Shown here: piece by piece, positions 1 to 8,247 of the stretch | Position numbering within the stretch: position 1 is the stretch's first letter | How the letters are laid out: each line of letters starts with the position of its first letter | Assembly (NCBI GenBank): GCA_017408395.1 | Contig: JAFQUQ010000045.1 | Coordinates: 1 to 49,216 of the forward strand | DNA length: 49,216 nt | Source of the DNA: Oscillospiraceae bacterium | GTDB lineage: Bacteria > Bacillota > Clostridia > Oscillospirales > Ruminococcaceae | Direction: 5' to 3' | The notes under the pieces: model-generated | Database searches by the model: none | Seen by the model: only the letters and a program-made list of their open reading frames with translations | What the model was told of the DNA's origin: nothing | Program-made: the position numbers and the translations under genes

Positions 1-1784
1 GTCATAACTCTTACACGGCCCACGGAAGTACCTGCGATAATGATGTCGCCTGTGTGGAGTGTACCGTTCTGAACGAGAAGTGTAGCGATAGGACCTCTGC
101 CCCTGTCAAGTCTTGCTTCGATAACAGCACCCTTTGCAAGACGGTTAGGATTAGCCTTAAGCTCTGCAACTTCTGCAATAAGGAGCACGTTTTCAAGAAG
201 ATCATCAATACCGAAGCCTGTCTTTGCGGAAACAGGTACGCAGATGATGTCGCCGCCCCATTCTTCAATAACAAGGCCGTGTTCTGTAAGCTGCTGCTTG
301 ATGTTGTCAGGGTTTGCAGTAGGCTTATCCATCTTGTTGATTGCAACGATGATAGGAATATCAGCAGCCTTAGCGTGGTTGATAGCTTCAACTGTCTGAG
401 GCATGATACCGTCATCGGCAGCAACTACGAGGATCGCAATATCTGTAATGGAAGCACCTCTTGCACGCATTGATGTAAACGCTTCGTGACCAGGTGTATC
501 AAGGAAAGTGATGTCCTTGCCGTTGTAGTTTACTCTGTAAGCACCGATATGCTGTGTGATACCGCCCGCTTCGGTAGAAGTAACGTTAGCCTTTCTGATG
601 TTGTCGAGAAGTGATGTTTTACCGTGGTCAACGTGACCCATTACAACAACAACAGGTGCTCTTTCGATGCCTTCGCCGTCATCGTCTGAATCGTCAATAA
701 GACGTTCTTCAATTGTAATGATAACTTCCTTTTCAACCTTTGCGCCCAGTTCTTCAGCAACCAGTGAAGCGGTATCAAAGTCGATTACCTGATTTATTGT
801 GCACATTTCACCGAGAGCCATAAGCTTCTTGATAACCTCGGTAGCAGTAACCTTAAGTCTTGAAGCAAGCTCAGAAACCACGATCTCATCAGGAATGAGC
901 ACCTTAAGCTGCTGCTTTCTTGCTCTTTCAAGCTCAAGACGGCGGAGCTTTTCAGCTTCTGTTTCGTGCTTGTTGGAGTACTGCTGATTTTTTCTCTGCT
1001 GTGATTTCTGTGTAAGCTTCTGCTTCTTGGAGAAATTGTCCTTATGCTTGCCGTGCGGAAGCGGAGCAATATTTTCGTACTTTTCGTTGTACTTATCCAT
1101 TTCAACGTAGGAGCCTCTTGTATCTACCTTGTGTACCTTCTGCTCAACTACGCCGCTTGATTCGGAGAACTTGACATCAAGCTTGGTCTTGTTTGTATTC
1201 TGCTGTTCAGCAGGCTTTTTCTGATCCTGGGGCTTCTTGCTCTTCTGCTCACTGTTCTTGTTGAGAACCTGTGCGGCATTGAAACGGTCAGCCTTGTTTT
1301 TCTGCTGATTCTGCGCAGGCTGCTTTGCAGCTTCTGCCTTAGGTGCTTCAACCTTTGCTTCAGCCTTGACTTCCGCCTTAGAAGCCTCTTCCTTAGCCTT
1401 TTCAGCCTTAGGAGCTTCTGCCTTTGCAGCAGGCTTTTCTTCCTTCTTTGCAGTTTCCTTCTTAGGCTTCTCGGTCTTTTCCTTCTTTACGGTTTCCTTC
1501 TTAGGCTTTTCTGCTTTTTCCTTCTTTGCAGCTTCCTTCTTTGGCTTTTCAGCAGCCTTAGGCTCTGGCTTAGGGTCGTTTCTTGTAGCAAAATAGCCTT
1601 CAAAATTTTCTACCTGATTATCCTGTGAAAAATGTTCGAGAACAAGATTCATTTCTTCTGCGGAAATGCTTGCAGACGGCTTTTTAACCGTATCAAACTT
1701 TTCCTTTAAAAAATTAACAAGGTCCTGACTTGAAATATTCAGATCCTTAGCAACATCGCTGATTTTCTGTTTAGCATTACTCAT
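1..1784 (-). CDS. infB: Translation initiation factor IF-2 (C-terminal part outside window)
   Basis: This GTPase places initiator fMet-tRNA on the 30S subunit and promotes 50S joining. The start ATG at 1784 is preceded by GGAGG at 1796-1800 with good spacing. The N-terminus has the IF2_N helix-turn fold (roughly residues 1-60). A long Lys/Ala/Glu/Pro-rich linker follows (about 1,100-1,600), and then the G domain. Visible GTPase motifs are GHVDHGKT (about 615-645), DTPGHE (about 485-505) and NKMDK (about 335-355). The reading frame runs off the left edge, so domains III-IV (the fMet-tRNA binding end) are not in the window. It is the last visible gene of the rimP-nusA operon, 21 bases after ylxQ. 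The linker is low complexity, as is common for IF-2, and its length should not be over-read. Confidence 0.97.
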   Translation of the reverse strand, partial: MSNAKQKISDVAKDLNISSQDLVNFLKEKFDTVKKPSASISAEEMNLVLEHFSQDNQVENFEGYFATRNDPKPEPKAAEKPKKEAAKKEKAEKPKKETVKKEKTEKPKKETAKKEEKPAAKAEAPKAEKAKEEASKAEVKAEAKVEAPKAEAAKQPAQNQQKNKADRFNAAQVLNKNSEQKSKKPQDQKKPAEQQNTNKTKLDVKFSESSGVVEQKVHKVDTRGSYVEMDKYNEKYENIAPLPHGKHKDNFSKKQKLTQKSQQRKNQQYSNKHETEAEKLRRLELERARKQQLKVLIPDEIVVSELASRLKVTATEVIKKLMALGEMCTINQVIDFDTASLVAEELGAKVEKEVIITIEERLIDDSDDDGEGIERAPVVVVMGHVDHGKTSLLDNIRKANVTSTEAGGITQHIGAYRVNYNGKDITFLDTPGHEAFTSMRARGASITDIAILVVAADDGIMPQTVEAINHAKAADIPIIVAINKMDKPTANPDNIKQQLTEHGLVIEEWGGDIICVPVSAKTGFGIDDLLENVLLIAEVAELKANPNRLAKGAVIEARLDRGRGPIATLLVQNGTLHTGDIIIAGTSVGRVRVM

Positions 1785-1805
1785 AGGCTGTATAACCTCC
1801 ATACT

Positions 1806-2123
1806 TTAATCCGACGCCGTACTTTCGCTTAAAAGCTGCTGTGCCTTAAGAGAAAAACCATCGTCACATATTGCGATAACGCCGACTTTTTTTCCTATTC
1901 CGAAATAGAAATCCTCCTGAGTGCACTCTGTTTTAAGCACCTGCACAGATGATTTAGCGGCGTAAAAATTCACTTCCTTTTCGGTTCTGGGTGACAGATC
2001 CGCAGCAAGCAGTATAACCCTTGCCTTGCCGCCCGTAAGAGCGTCCTTTACGGGATCGAAGCCCATAACCATTCTTCCTGCCTTACGGCATATGGTAAGA
2101 AGACCGATAAGCTTAGTTTTCAT
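1806..2123 (-). CDS. ylxQ: L7Ae-family ribosomal/K-turn-binding protein YlxQ
   Basis: A protein of about 105 residues of the L7Ae/L30e/S12e/Gadd45 fold, the family that binds kink-turn RNA. The conserved start (KLIGLLTICRKAGR) and the central alanine/leucine strand before a run of charged residues fit YlxQ. Its position between ylxR and infB is the classic Firmicute order. The ATG at 2123 overlaps the end of ylxR, which stops at 2113. A GGAGGG at 2138-2143 sits 14 bases from this ATG but only 5 bases from an in-frame TTG at 2132, so the protein may begin three codons earlier. The open frame extends further upstream, but that part is inside ylxR. RNA binding is inferred from the family, not from a motif unique to this copy. 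Confidence 0.9.
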   Translation of the reverse strand: MKTKLIGLLTICRKAGRMVMGFDPVKDALTGGKARVILLAADLSPRTEKEVNFYAAKSSVQVLKTECTQEDFYFGIGKKVGVIAICDDGFSLKAQQLLSESTASD

Positions 2124-2388
2124 TTTCTGCAAGCTCACCCTCCATACTGTTGTAAACCTCTTCGTCAATGCGGCAGGAAAAAGACTTTTCAAATTTTCTT
2201 GCCTTTCTTGCCTTGTCGAAGCATTCGCAGGAACGGCAGATGTAAGCTCCCCTGCCCGATTTCTTGCCTGTAAGGTCGAGAGAAATCTCGCCCTCAGGCG
2301 ACTTGACTACCCTGATAAGCTCCTTCTTTGGCTTCATTTCACCGCAGCCCAGACACATTCTCAAAGGTATTTTTTTAACCCCTGCCAT
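2113..2388 (-). CDS. ylxR: YlxR/RnpM family RNA-binding protein (DUF448)
   Basis: A 91-residue YlxR protein. The family signature is clear: PLRMCLGC near residue 9, then KKELIRVV, GRGAY and a C-terminal CRSCECFDKARK stretch. In Bacillus subtilis this family (RnpM) binds RNA and modulates RNase P; that role is transferred by family only. The four cysteines in two CxxC pairs could hold a metal or simply be structural. It sits 13 bases after nusA and overlaps ylxQ, so it is surely co-transcribed. Length is normal for the family. Confidence 0.92.
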   Translation of the reverse strand: MAGVKKIPLRMCLGCGEMKPKKELIRVVKSPEGEISLDLTGKKSGRGAYICRSCECFDKARKARKFEKSFSCRIDEEVYNSMEGELAENEN

Positions 2389-2401
2389 AGCTTTTCACCG
2401 T

Positions 2402-3490
2402 TTATTCAACAGGATTTTCAGGCTTGATGTCAATCTTGCAGCCTGTAAGCTTTGCAGCAAGCTTAGCATTCTGACCTCTGTTGCCGATAGCAAGTGAAAG
2501 CTGGCTGTTCGGAACGATTACAGTGCACTTTCTTTCCTCCTCGTCGTCAACCGTTACGCTGATAACGTCAGCAGGAGCAAGAGCGTGTGCAATGAAAACG
2601 GAGAGGTCCTCATCGTAGATGATGATGTCGATTTTTTCACCGTTAAGCTCCTGAACGATCTTTTCGATTCTGGAGTGCTTAGGACCGATGCAAGCGCCGA
2701 TAGGATCAACGTTAGGGTCCTTTGAGCAGACAGCAACCTTTGTCCTGGAGCCTGCTTCACGGGCAATTGATTTTACTTCAACCGTGCCGTCGTAAATTTC
2801 AGGGATTTCAAGCTCAAACAGACGCTTTACAAGGTCGTTGTGCTTTCTGGAAATCTTTACAGCAGGACGTCTGTCGGGATTGATTATGCCGCATACATAA
2901 ACCTTTACTATCTGACCTTCCTTAAGTACCTCACCCGGAATCTGCTCGTTTTTCATAAGGTAAACTTCGTTCTTGTCGATTGTCATTGTGATGTTTCCCG
3001 TAGCAGGCTCAATCTTCTGAACGGTAGCGGAAACAGCTTCCTTTTCCTTGTCCTTGAACTGATTGATAAGCTTGTCACGTTCAAATTCCTTGATGTCGTG
3101 ACGGATGGACTGCTTAGCGTACTGTGCGGCAACACGTCCGAAAAGTGCGGTAGAAAGCTTGAAAGGAACTCTTTCGCCAAGCTGAGCGTTAGGGTCGCAT
3201 ACAGCTCTTGCTTCGTCAATGTTGATTTCGTTCATATCGATAGGCTCGTCGTCAACAACTGTACGGAGCACGCACACATCGAAAATATTCTTCTCGTGGT
3301 CAATGTTTACAACGAAATCATCGCAGTAGTCATATTCTTTTCTTACAGCCTTAAGGATAGCCTGACCTATTTTGTCGCAAAGGGTTTCCATAGGAATGCA
3401 GTTTTCCTCCGCAAGCTGTTCAAGAGCACCGAAAAGCTCCTTGGTCATTGCCTTTTCCTTGTTAGTTTCTTTAGATTTACCTCTGGCCAT
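2402..3490 (-). CDS. nusA: Transcription termination/antitermination protein NusA
   Basis: NusA binds RNA polymerase and nascent RNA, and acts in pausing, intrinsic termination and antitermination. The 362 residues show the N-terminal polymerase-binding domain (about 1-145), an S1 domain (about 150-220), and KH1 and KH2 (about 240-362) including IGACIGPKHSRI and LAIGNRGQNAKLAAKL. It ends after KH2, the usual short Gram-positive form without the E. coli acidic repeats. The ATG at 3490 has AGGAGG ten bases upstream. This adds about 15 charged residues before the position where most NusA proteins start (MTKELFGAL), so an internal start at that Met cannot be excluded. It follows rimP by 39 bases. 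Confidence 0.97.
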   Translation of the reverse strand: MARGKSKETNKEKAMTKELFGALEQLAEENCIPMETLCDKIGQAILKAVRKEYDYCDDFVVNIDHEKNIFDVCVLRTVVDDEPIDMNEINIDEARAVCDPNAQLGERVPFKLSTALFGRVAAQYAKQSIRHDIKEFERDKLINQFKDKEKEAVSATVQKIEPATGNITMTIDKNEVYLMKNEQIPGEVLKEGQIVKVYVCGIINPDRRPAVKISRKHNDLVKRLFELEIPEIYDGTVEVKSIAREAGSRTKVAVCSKDPNVDPIGACIGPKHSRIEKIVQELNGEKIDIIIYDEDLSVFIAHALAPADVISVTVDDEEERKCTVIVPNSQLSLAIGNRGQNAKLAAKLTGCKIDIKPENPVE

Positions 3491-3529
3491 TTTTTCTGAT
3501 TCCTCCTAAAAAATAATATCTATCTTAAA

Positions 3530-4048
3530 TTACTCATCAAAGTCGTCAAAAACGTCTTCATCGTCATAAAGCTTGATAAAAGCGGTGTCTGCAAACTTGA
3601 TTTCCGACTCCTCGCCGTCTCTTGCAACAGTAACGGACTCCTTTGACCAAGCCTTGAGCGCAGCGATGATTTCCTTTTCACCCGCTTCATTTTCACGGAT
3701 AAAGCGTATTCTTACAGGGCATTCCATATATCTCATAAAATGCTCCTCACGCTTAAGCTCACGTCCCAGACCGGGGGAGCCTACCTCAAGGATATAGCTC
3801 TGCTCGATAGGGTCCTTTTCATCCAGCAGCTTTGACAGCGGACGTGTAACATTCTCGCAGTCATCCATACTCGGCATATCGTCATCACGGTCAATGAAAA
3901 CCCTCAGATACCAGTAAGCACCCTCCTTTTCAAAAACCACATCCCACAGCACAAGACCAAGCTCATCGGTAATAGGTTTAACCATTTCGTAAACCTTAGC
4001 GATGGTATTGCCGCCCTTGCCGCTTTTAGCGTTTTTTCCTGACGCCAT
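3530..4048 (-). CDS. rimP: Ribosome maturation factor RimP
   Basis: RimP is needed for 30S subunit maturation. The 172-residue protein has the two RimP domains. The N-terminal one includes VFEKEGAYWYLRVFID and DCENVTRPLSKLLD, followed by the hallmark ILEVGSPGLGRELK; the C-terminal Sm-like barrel follows. The start has GGAAGG seven bases upstream. It is the first gene of the nusA-infB operon, about 110 bases downstream of a consensus promoter. The acidic C-terminal tail (DDEDVFDDFDE) is longer than usual but not unique. Confidence 0.96.
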   Translation of the reverse strand: MASGKNAKSGKGGNTIAKVYEMVKPITDELGLVLWDVVFEKEGAYWYLRVFIDRDDDMPSMDDCENVTRPLSKLLDEKDPIEQSYILEVGSPGLGRELKREEHFMRYMECPVRIRFIRENEAGEKEIIAALKAWSKESVTVARDGEESEIKFADTAFIKLYDDEDVFDDFDE

Positions 4049-4097
4049 AATCTACCTTCCTTTCCTTTCATATCAGCATAAAACTGCCCATACAAAC

Positions 4098-4127
4098 ACA
4101 AAAGACCGGAGTGCAACTCCAGCCTTT
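4098..4127 (-). promoter_or_regulatory. Leader hairpin / possible attenuator before rimP-nusA
   Basis: In the minus-strand RNA a 12-pair stem with a UGC triloop forms here and is followed at once by UUUUGUG. Two of its pairs are G-U and exist only in the minus-strand RNA, which fixes the orientation. It lies between the promoter at 4153-4181 and the rimP start at 4048, so it has the form of an intrinsic attenuator. Similar hairpins ahead of rimP are common in Firmicutes. Feedback by NusA is a reasonable guess but is not shown here. Confidence 0.7.
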
Positions 4128-4152
4128 CTACAATAAAATAATCATTACATAT

Positions 4153-4181
4153 ATTATACCATCAATGCCTGAAAAATGCAA
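4153..4181 (-). promoter_or_regulatory. Promoter of the rimP-nusA-infB operon
   Basis: TTGCAT, a 17-base spacer and a perfect TATAAT on the minus strand, about 110 bases before rimP. Confidence 0.8.
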
Positions 4182-4287
4182 GCTTTTTTTGAAATTCCGC
4201 AAAAAAGTATACCTTTTCTTCAAGATTTGTTCTTGATTGCATATCCAAACCGTTAAAACCGCACAAATCCACCCGTTCTGCACAAAA

Positions 4288-4311
4288 ACGCCGCATATTT
4301 CTATGCGGCGT
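4288..4311 (-). terminator. Terminator after the SCP2-like gene
   Basis: A perfect 10-base-pair stem with a 4-base loop (ACGCCGCATA and its complement). On the minus strand it is followed by TTTTTGTG. It lies 35 bases after the stop codon at 4346. Confidence 0.85.
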
Positions 4312-4345
4312 AAATCGTATGAGCAAAGTATATGCGGTTAATTGA

Positions 4346-4945
4346 TTAAAGAACAGCGTCAACGAAAAGGATAGCCTTCTTAGCGATACCGTCAACAGAG
4401 AGGATACCGTTAGCAAGAGCATCATAAACATTGAGCTTGCCTGTGAAGAGCTTTACAGCTTCTTCAGCGTCAATTCTGAAGTATACATCGTAGTCATTGT
4501 ACTTGTAAGGTTCAACAGAAACCTTGCCTTCTTCATTAACGAGAATGAAGAAAATACCTTCACAAACGCCTGAAATTTCAACGTTTGCAGCAACAGGATA
4601 CTTGATCTTAGCTGTGTTAGCGGAAGCAGCCTTCTTCTTTGCAGCTTCAACAACTTCCTCGTAAGTGAGAACCTTAGCAGCCTTCTTTGTTGTCTTCTTT
4701 GCAGCAGGCTTCTTTTCAGCAGTCTTCTTAGCAGCAGGCTTCTTTTCAGCAGTCTTCTTAGCGGCAGGAGCCTTCTTTGGAGCAGCAGGCTTCTTTTCTT
4801 CAGCAGCCTTTTCAGCCTTAGGTGCTTCAACAGGAGCAGCCTTTACTTCAGCCTTAACTTCAGCAGCCTTTACTTCCTTTGCAGCTTCTGTCTTAACAGC
4901 AGCTTCTTTTGTTTCAGCCGGTGTCTTCTTAGCGTTAGTAGCCAT
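4346..4945 (-). CDS. SCP2-like domain protein with a Lys/Ala/Pro-rich histone-H1-like N-terminal half
   Basis: 199 residues. The start ATG at 4945 has GGAGG at 4953-4957; an upstream in-frame ATG is part of that ribosome site and was not chosen. Residues 1 to about 100 are almost only K, A, E, P, T and V, with repeats of the type AAKKTAEKKP like the tails of histone H1 and of bacterial H1-like proteins. After a short helix (YEEVVEAAKKKAA), the last 75 or so residues resemble the sterol carrier protein 2 fold: an ISGVCEGIFFILV strand pair, a KYNDYDVYFRID strand, then KLFTGKLNVYDALANG and a final strand. SCP2-like domains bind lipids, but no ligand can be named. The gene stands alone with its own promoter and terminator. 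The SCP2 assignment is by pattern only; the tail suggests nucleic-acid contact. Confidence 0.75.
   Translation of the reverse strand: MATNAKKTPAETKEAAVKTEAAKEVKAAEVKAEVKAAPVEAPKAEKAAEEKKPAAPKKAPAAKKTAEKKPAAKKTAEKKPAAKKTTKKAAKVLTYEEVVEAAKKKAASANTAKIKYPVAANVEISGVCEGIFFILVNEEGKVSVEPYKYNDYDVYFRIDAEEAVKLFTGKLNVYDALANGILSVDGIAKKAILFVDAVL
4701..4760 (+). repeat. Two perfect 30-base direct repeats inside the H1-like tail
   Basis: The 30-base unit at 4701-4730 is repeated without change at 4731-4760. On the minus strand each encodes the ten residues AAKKTAEKKP. It is a coding micro-repeat, probably unstable in copy number. Confidence 0.9.
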
Positions 4946-5045
4946 AATCGTTTCCTCCATAAATTTTAATAAGATAATCAAATGCTTGCCCTCAGCAGGG
5001 CGTTGCCTGGACAAAACTAAAATATTAACATTTTTATATGATTAC

Positions 5046-5074
5046 ATTATATATTCTTTAAATGAAAAAGTCAA
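5046..5074 (-). promoter_or_regulatory. Promoter of the SCP2-like gene
   Basis: TTGACT, 17 bases, TATAAT on the minus strand. The leader is about 95 bases and holds a small GCCCT/AGGGC hairpin near 4988-5001. Apart from this promoter, nothing further was recognised between 4946 and 5238. Confidence 0.8.
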
Positions 5075-5238
5075 CAATATTGCATAATTATCTAAAAATA
5101 AGCTAAAAACCCGACCCTGACCGCCATTTTCTTATAACAACTTGCACTAATTAAACTGTTAAAATATATGAAAGCTGACGTTTTAAAAGTTAAAACAGAT
5201 AAACTTTTCCCGTTCTGATTAAACAATTTAAACAGAAA

Positions 5239-5490
5239 TCAGCCCTTAAGGCCTCTTGCCTGTCTGTCCATATCTTCAACAACGATGTCGTAAATTTCAC
5301 CGAGGGATGCACAGTATTCCAGAACCTTCCACGGCTCGTTTGTGTGATAGTGGATTTTGATAAGCTCCTCGTCGCCTACCGCAAGCAGGGAGTCACCCTT
5401 GAAATTCTCCACAAAATAATCGTTGATTGCGTCTTCGTCAAGGTCCTCGCCTTCGATGAGAAGCTGTGTGTCATATCTGAATTCTATCAT
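5239..5490 (-). CDS. Small stand-alone DAK1_2-like protein (C-terminal segment of YloV/FakA-type kinases)
   Basis: 83 residues. The sequence matches the C-terminal region of YloV/FakA, the kinase partner of DegV fatty-acid-binding proteins: a glycine-free opening strand, then GDSLLAVGDEELIKIHYHT, PWKVLEYCASLGEIYDI and a closing DMDRQARG that parallels the family's NMREQH end. It has no DhaL nucleotide-binding domain, so it cannot be a kinase by itself. Short proteins of this kind are often annotated as 'kinase to dihydroxyacetone kinase' in Clostridia; a regulatory or partner role is a guess. The start has GGAG eight bases upstream. It lies 61 bases after the DHH phosphoesterase, with a hairpin terminator or attenuator between. 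Not a visible decay product: the frame is intact. Confidence 0.7.
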   Translation of the reverse strand: MIEFRYDTQLLIEGEDLDEDAINDYFVENFKGDSLLAVGDEELIKIHYHTNEPWKVLEYCASLGEIYDIVVEDMDRQARGLKG

Positions 5491-5512
5491 TTCAAAATCT
5501 CCTTTTCAAATC

Positions 5513-5541
5513 AAAACGCCGCCGTGTTTACAGCAGCGTTT
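5513..5541 (-). terminator. Hairpin between the DHH gene and the DAK1_2-like gene
   Basis: A 12-pair stem (AAACGCUGCUGU with ACGGCGGCGUUU, loop AAAC) followed by UUGAUUU. Two G-U pairs fix it to the minus-strand RNA. It can lower expression of the downstream small gene. Confidence 0.65.
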
Positions 5542-5551
5542 ATGTATAAGT

Positions 5552-6472
5552 TTAGTCTTCCTTGTAATTGATAAGCTCATCGAGCATCTTAGGCAGCTCT
5601 GTTGCCATATTTTCATCTGTGAACTGGCAGGTGCCGACAGCCTTGTGTCCGCCGCCGCCGTATTTGAGCATAAGTCTGCCTACGTTTACGTTTGAAGTTC
5701 TGTTGAGAATGGAGTAGCCTACTGCGGCACTGCATCCGAGACCGCCCTTGCCGTTTACTATCCACGCAGAAATGTTCTGCTCAGGATAGAGACTGTAAAT
5801 CATAAAGCGGTTGCCTGAATAAATCGGGTCAACACCTCTTAAGTCAGTGATGATAACATCCTTTTCAACTCTTGTGTGAGCCTTTACCATTTCCTTGAAC
5901 TTTTCAGCCTGCTCGTAGTAAATTTCAATACGCTCCTTGACATCAGGCATATTGAGAATTTCTTCCGTAGTCATTGTACGGCAGCAGTCGATAAGCTTTT
6001 CCATAAGCTGATAGTTGGAAATTGTGAAGTTTCTCCATCTGCCGAGACCTGTACGAGGGTCCATAAGGAAACCAACGAGTATCCAGCCCTCAGGATTGAG
6101 GATTTCTTCTCTTGTAAGATTACCGCTGTCAACCTTGTCAACAGCAATCATCATATCGTTATAGTGAGCAAAGCGTTCTTCGCCGCCGTAGTAATCATAA
6201 ATAATTCTTGCACAGGATGGTGCAATACGGCTTTCACCGTTATATTTACCCTCAAGCTGATTTCTTTCAAACTCACTGGAATGATGGTCAAACCAGAGAC
6301 CGCAGCCTTCAACGAAAGGAACGTTTGCAAGGCAGTCATCCTTTGTGATTTCAATAAGGCCGTCCTGCAGGTCCTTTGGGTGAGCAAATTTCCAGTTATC
6401 TATAACTCCGACATCCTTAAGCAGAGCACCGCATGCAAGGCCGTCAAAATCGGAACGGGTAACAAGTCTCAT
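5552..6472 (-). CDS. DHH-family phosphoesterase (exopolyphosphatase/oligoribonuclease-like)
   Basis: 306 residues with the start at 6472, where AAGGAG lies nine bases upstream; an upstream ATG at 6493 overlaps that site. The protein has the DHH motifs: RSDFDGLACGAL near the N-terminus (metal-binding Asp pair), WFDHHSSE, and a later VDKVDSG. It ends in a DHHA1-type substrate domain with GGGGHKAVGTCQF. This family hydrolyses phosphodiester or pyrophosphate bonds in short oligonucleotides, cyclic dinucleotides or polyphosphate using Mn2+. There is no GGDEF or PAS domain, so it is not GdpP. The insertion between the two halves (about residues 120-210, helical and acidic) is characteristic of Clostridia homologues. 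The substrate cannot be read from the sequence. Confidence 0.88.
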   Translation of the reverse strand: MRLVTRSDFDGLACGALLKDVGVIDNWKFAHPKDLQDGLIEITKDDCLANVPFVEGCGLWFDHHSSEFERNQLEGKYNGESRIAPSCARIIYDYYGGEERFAHYNDMMIAVDKVDSGNLTREEILNPEGWILVGFLMDPRTGLGRWRNFTISNYQLMEKLIDCCRTMTTEEILNMPDVKERIEIYYEQAEKFKEMVKAHTRVEKDVIITDLRGVDPIYSGNRFMIYSLYPEQNISAWIVNGKGGLGCSAAVGYSILNRTSNVNVGRLMLKYGGGGHKAVGTCQFTDENMATELPKMLDELINYKED

Positions 6473-6532
6473 CTGATACAACTCCTTAAACATAAATAAA
6501 ATGTGAACTCAATTCACAAATCTACGTCAACT

Positions 6533-6561
6533 ATTATACCTTAAATTCAAAAAAATTGCAA
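6533..6561 (-). promoter_or_regulatory. Promoter of the DHH phosphoesterase gene
   Basis: TTGCAA, 17 bases, TATAAT on the minus strand, about 60 bases before the start codon. Confidence 0.8.
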
Positions 6562-6704
6562 GTATTTACATTCAATTTATCCTTATAAAGAGTAATTATG
6601 TGCAATATGCTGTAAATATTACAATTTTGTATGTAAATATGTCAATTCTGTTGCGCCATATTTTTACAGTGAAGATATATCAACGATATATTCAAATACA
6701 ACAA

Positions 6705-6738
6705 AAACTGCTTCCGACGCATATGCCGGAAGCAGTTT
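6705..6738 (-). terminator. Terminator of the XRE-ABC operon
   Basis: A 12-pair stem (AAACTGCTTCCG) enclosing a GCATATGC loop, directly after the permease stop codon, followed on the minus strand by TTGTTG. Confidence 0.8.
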
Positions 6739-6744
6739 AAGCAA

Positions 6745-7503
6745 TTAATTATCCTTATTCATATTATGACGGAAAGCCACCACTGAAAGTACAGCCACAG
6801 CCACCGTGTAGGCAAGAACGATAAGCATACTTGTACCTGCCTCGCCGATATTGCCGTCTACTGCAAGACGTGCCGCATTTACGGAATGATAGAACGGAAG
6901 GACCTTGCAAATTTTAGCAAGCGTACCGCCCATTGCGTCAATATCCATCCAGATACCGCCGAGAATTGCCGCCGCAGAAATTATAGCGGAGCAGAGTCCC
7001 GGAGCCGCCTTGTCGCTGAATTTACAGCCGAAAAACAGACCGAAGCCGATAAACATTACCATTGACGGAATAAGCGTTACGATTGCAAGCAGAATGCCGC
7101 CTATGCTTAAGCTTACGCCCTCAATTGCAGCAATTACAAGGGAAACGCCGAATGTGATCACTGCCTGTACAACAGCAAGTATAAGCAGGGGCAGATAGTA
7201 GCCTGCAATGAAATCCACCGCTGTCATAGGTGAAGCGTAAAGTCTTGTAAGGAAAGATGAGGTACGGTCCTTTGAAGTAAGCATAGCCGCAAACAGCATA
7301 AGGAATGTCAGACCGAAAACCGTAATACCTGCACAGAGATTGTCAATACGGAACACCGTCATATTTGCCTGCGGCGGTATGCTCTTGTTTATTACCGTCA
7401 TCAGCAGAAGCATCATCACGGGAAATCCCAGACAGAAAACATAGCTGAGAGGATCACGGAGAAGCTCCTTGATATTTCTTTTTGCAAAAGCTGTTATTCT
7501 CAA
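6745..7503 (-). CDS. ABC-2 type transporter permease
   Basis: 252 residues with six hydrophobic segments (around residues 20-38, 58-78, 98-125, 135-160, 170-195 and 222-242), the ABC-2 membrane layout. It starts at a TTG immediately after the ATPase stop codon, with GGGGGAG six bases upstream, so translation is coupled. Together with the ATPase it would form a two-gene exporter. The substrate is unknown; such XRE-linked pairs often export lipids, antibiotics or peptides. The operon ends at the hairpin 6705-6738. Confidence 0.85.
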   Translation of the reverse strand: MRITAFAKRNIKELLRDPLSYVFCLGFPVMMLLLMTVINKSIPPQANMTVFRIDNLCAGITVFGLTFLMLFAAMLTSKDRTSSFLTRLYASPMTAVDFIAGYYLPLLILAVVQAVITFGVSLVIAAIEGVSLSIGGILLAIVTLIPSMVMFIGFGLFFGCKFSDKAAPGLCSAIISAAAILGGIWMDIDAMGGTLAKICKVLPFYHSVNAARLAVDGNIGEAGTSMLIVLAYTVAVAVLSVVAFRHNMNKDN

Positions 7504-8235
7504 TTAAAGCTCCCCCTTTCCTGCTCTTTCGGCTATTTCAACGAAAGCGTCCTCAAAATTATCCTTGCCTGCAAGCTGTTTAAGCTCCTCGGCAGTACCC
7601 ATAGCACGAAGCTTGCCCTGGGTCATTATTGCAATTCTGTCGCAGAGCGCCTCTGCTTCTTCGAGATAGTGTGTTGTGAGAATGATGGTCATTTTTGTTT
7701 TAAGCTTTTCAATCACACCCCACAGCTCGCGTCTTGCAAGCACGTCAAGACCAAGTGTAGGCTCGTCAAGGAAAAGTATCTGCGGATTTGTTATAAGCGC
7801 CATTGCAATACTTACCTTTCTCTGCCAGCCGCCGGAAAGTGTTTTTGTACGGGCATTTTCCTTTTCCTGAAGCGAGAAATCGGCAATAACCTTGTCTGCC
7901 GCAGCGGACGGATCGGATATACCGTAAATCTGAGCGATAAACTCAAGATTTTCCCTTACGGTAAGATTAGGTGCAACAGCAGTTTCCTGAGTTGAAATGC
8001 TGATTATCTTTTTAACCTCGGCAGGCTTTTCCCTGATGCTGTTTCCAAGAAGAACGGCGTCACCGTCAGTAGGTTTTGTAAGGCAGGACAGCATTTTTAT
8101 CGTAGTGGTCTTGCCTGCGCCGTTTACGCCGAGAAGTCCGAAAAGCTCACCCTTTCCAATTGTAAGGTCAAGCTTATCAACAGCCGTAAAGCTGCCGTAT
8201 TTTTTAGTAAGATTTTTTATAACTATTGCTTCCAT
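7504..8235 (-). CDS. ABC transporter ATP-binding protein
   Basis: 243 residues with all nucleotide-binding motifs: Walker A GVNGAGKTTTIKML, Q-loop around STQET, signature LSGGWQRKVSIAMAL, Walker B ILFLDEPTLGLDVLARR and H-loop TTHYLEEAE. It resembles the CcmA/NatA/DrrA group that works with ABC-2 permeases. The signature reads LSGGW where LSGGM or LSGGQ is usual. AAAGGAG precedes the ATG. It lies 12 bases after the XRE regulator gene. Confidence 0.93.
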   Translation of the reverse strand: MEAIVIKNLTKKYGSFTAVDKLDLTIGKGELFGLLGVNGAGKTTTIKMLSCLTKPTDGDAVLLGNSIREKPAEVKKIISISTQETAVAPNLTVRENLEFIAQIYGISDPSAAADKVIADFSLQEKENARTKTLSGGWQRKVSIAMALITNPQILFLDEPTLGLDVLARRELWGVIEKLKTKMTIILTTHYLEEAEALCDRIAIMTQGKLRAMGTAEELKQLAGKDNFEDAFVEIAERAGKGEL

Positions 8236-8247
8236 AAACTTTCTCCT

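Noticed and set aside
1366-1596. Open frame on the plus strand opposite the IF-2 linker
   Set aside because: Low-complexity shadow of the Lys/Pro-rich linker; no start signals.
4665-5087. Open frame of 140 residues on the plus strand opposite the SCP2-like gene
   Set aside because: It is the mirror of the Lys/Ala-rich repeats (Phe/Ala/Ser-rich), has no ribosome site and runs through the other gene's promoter.
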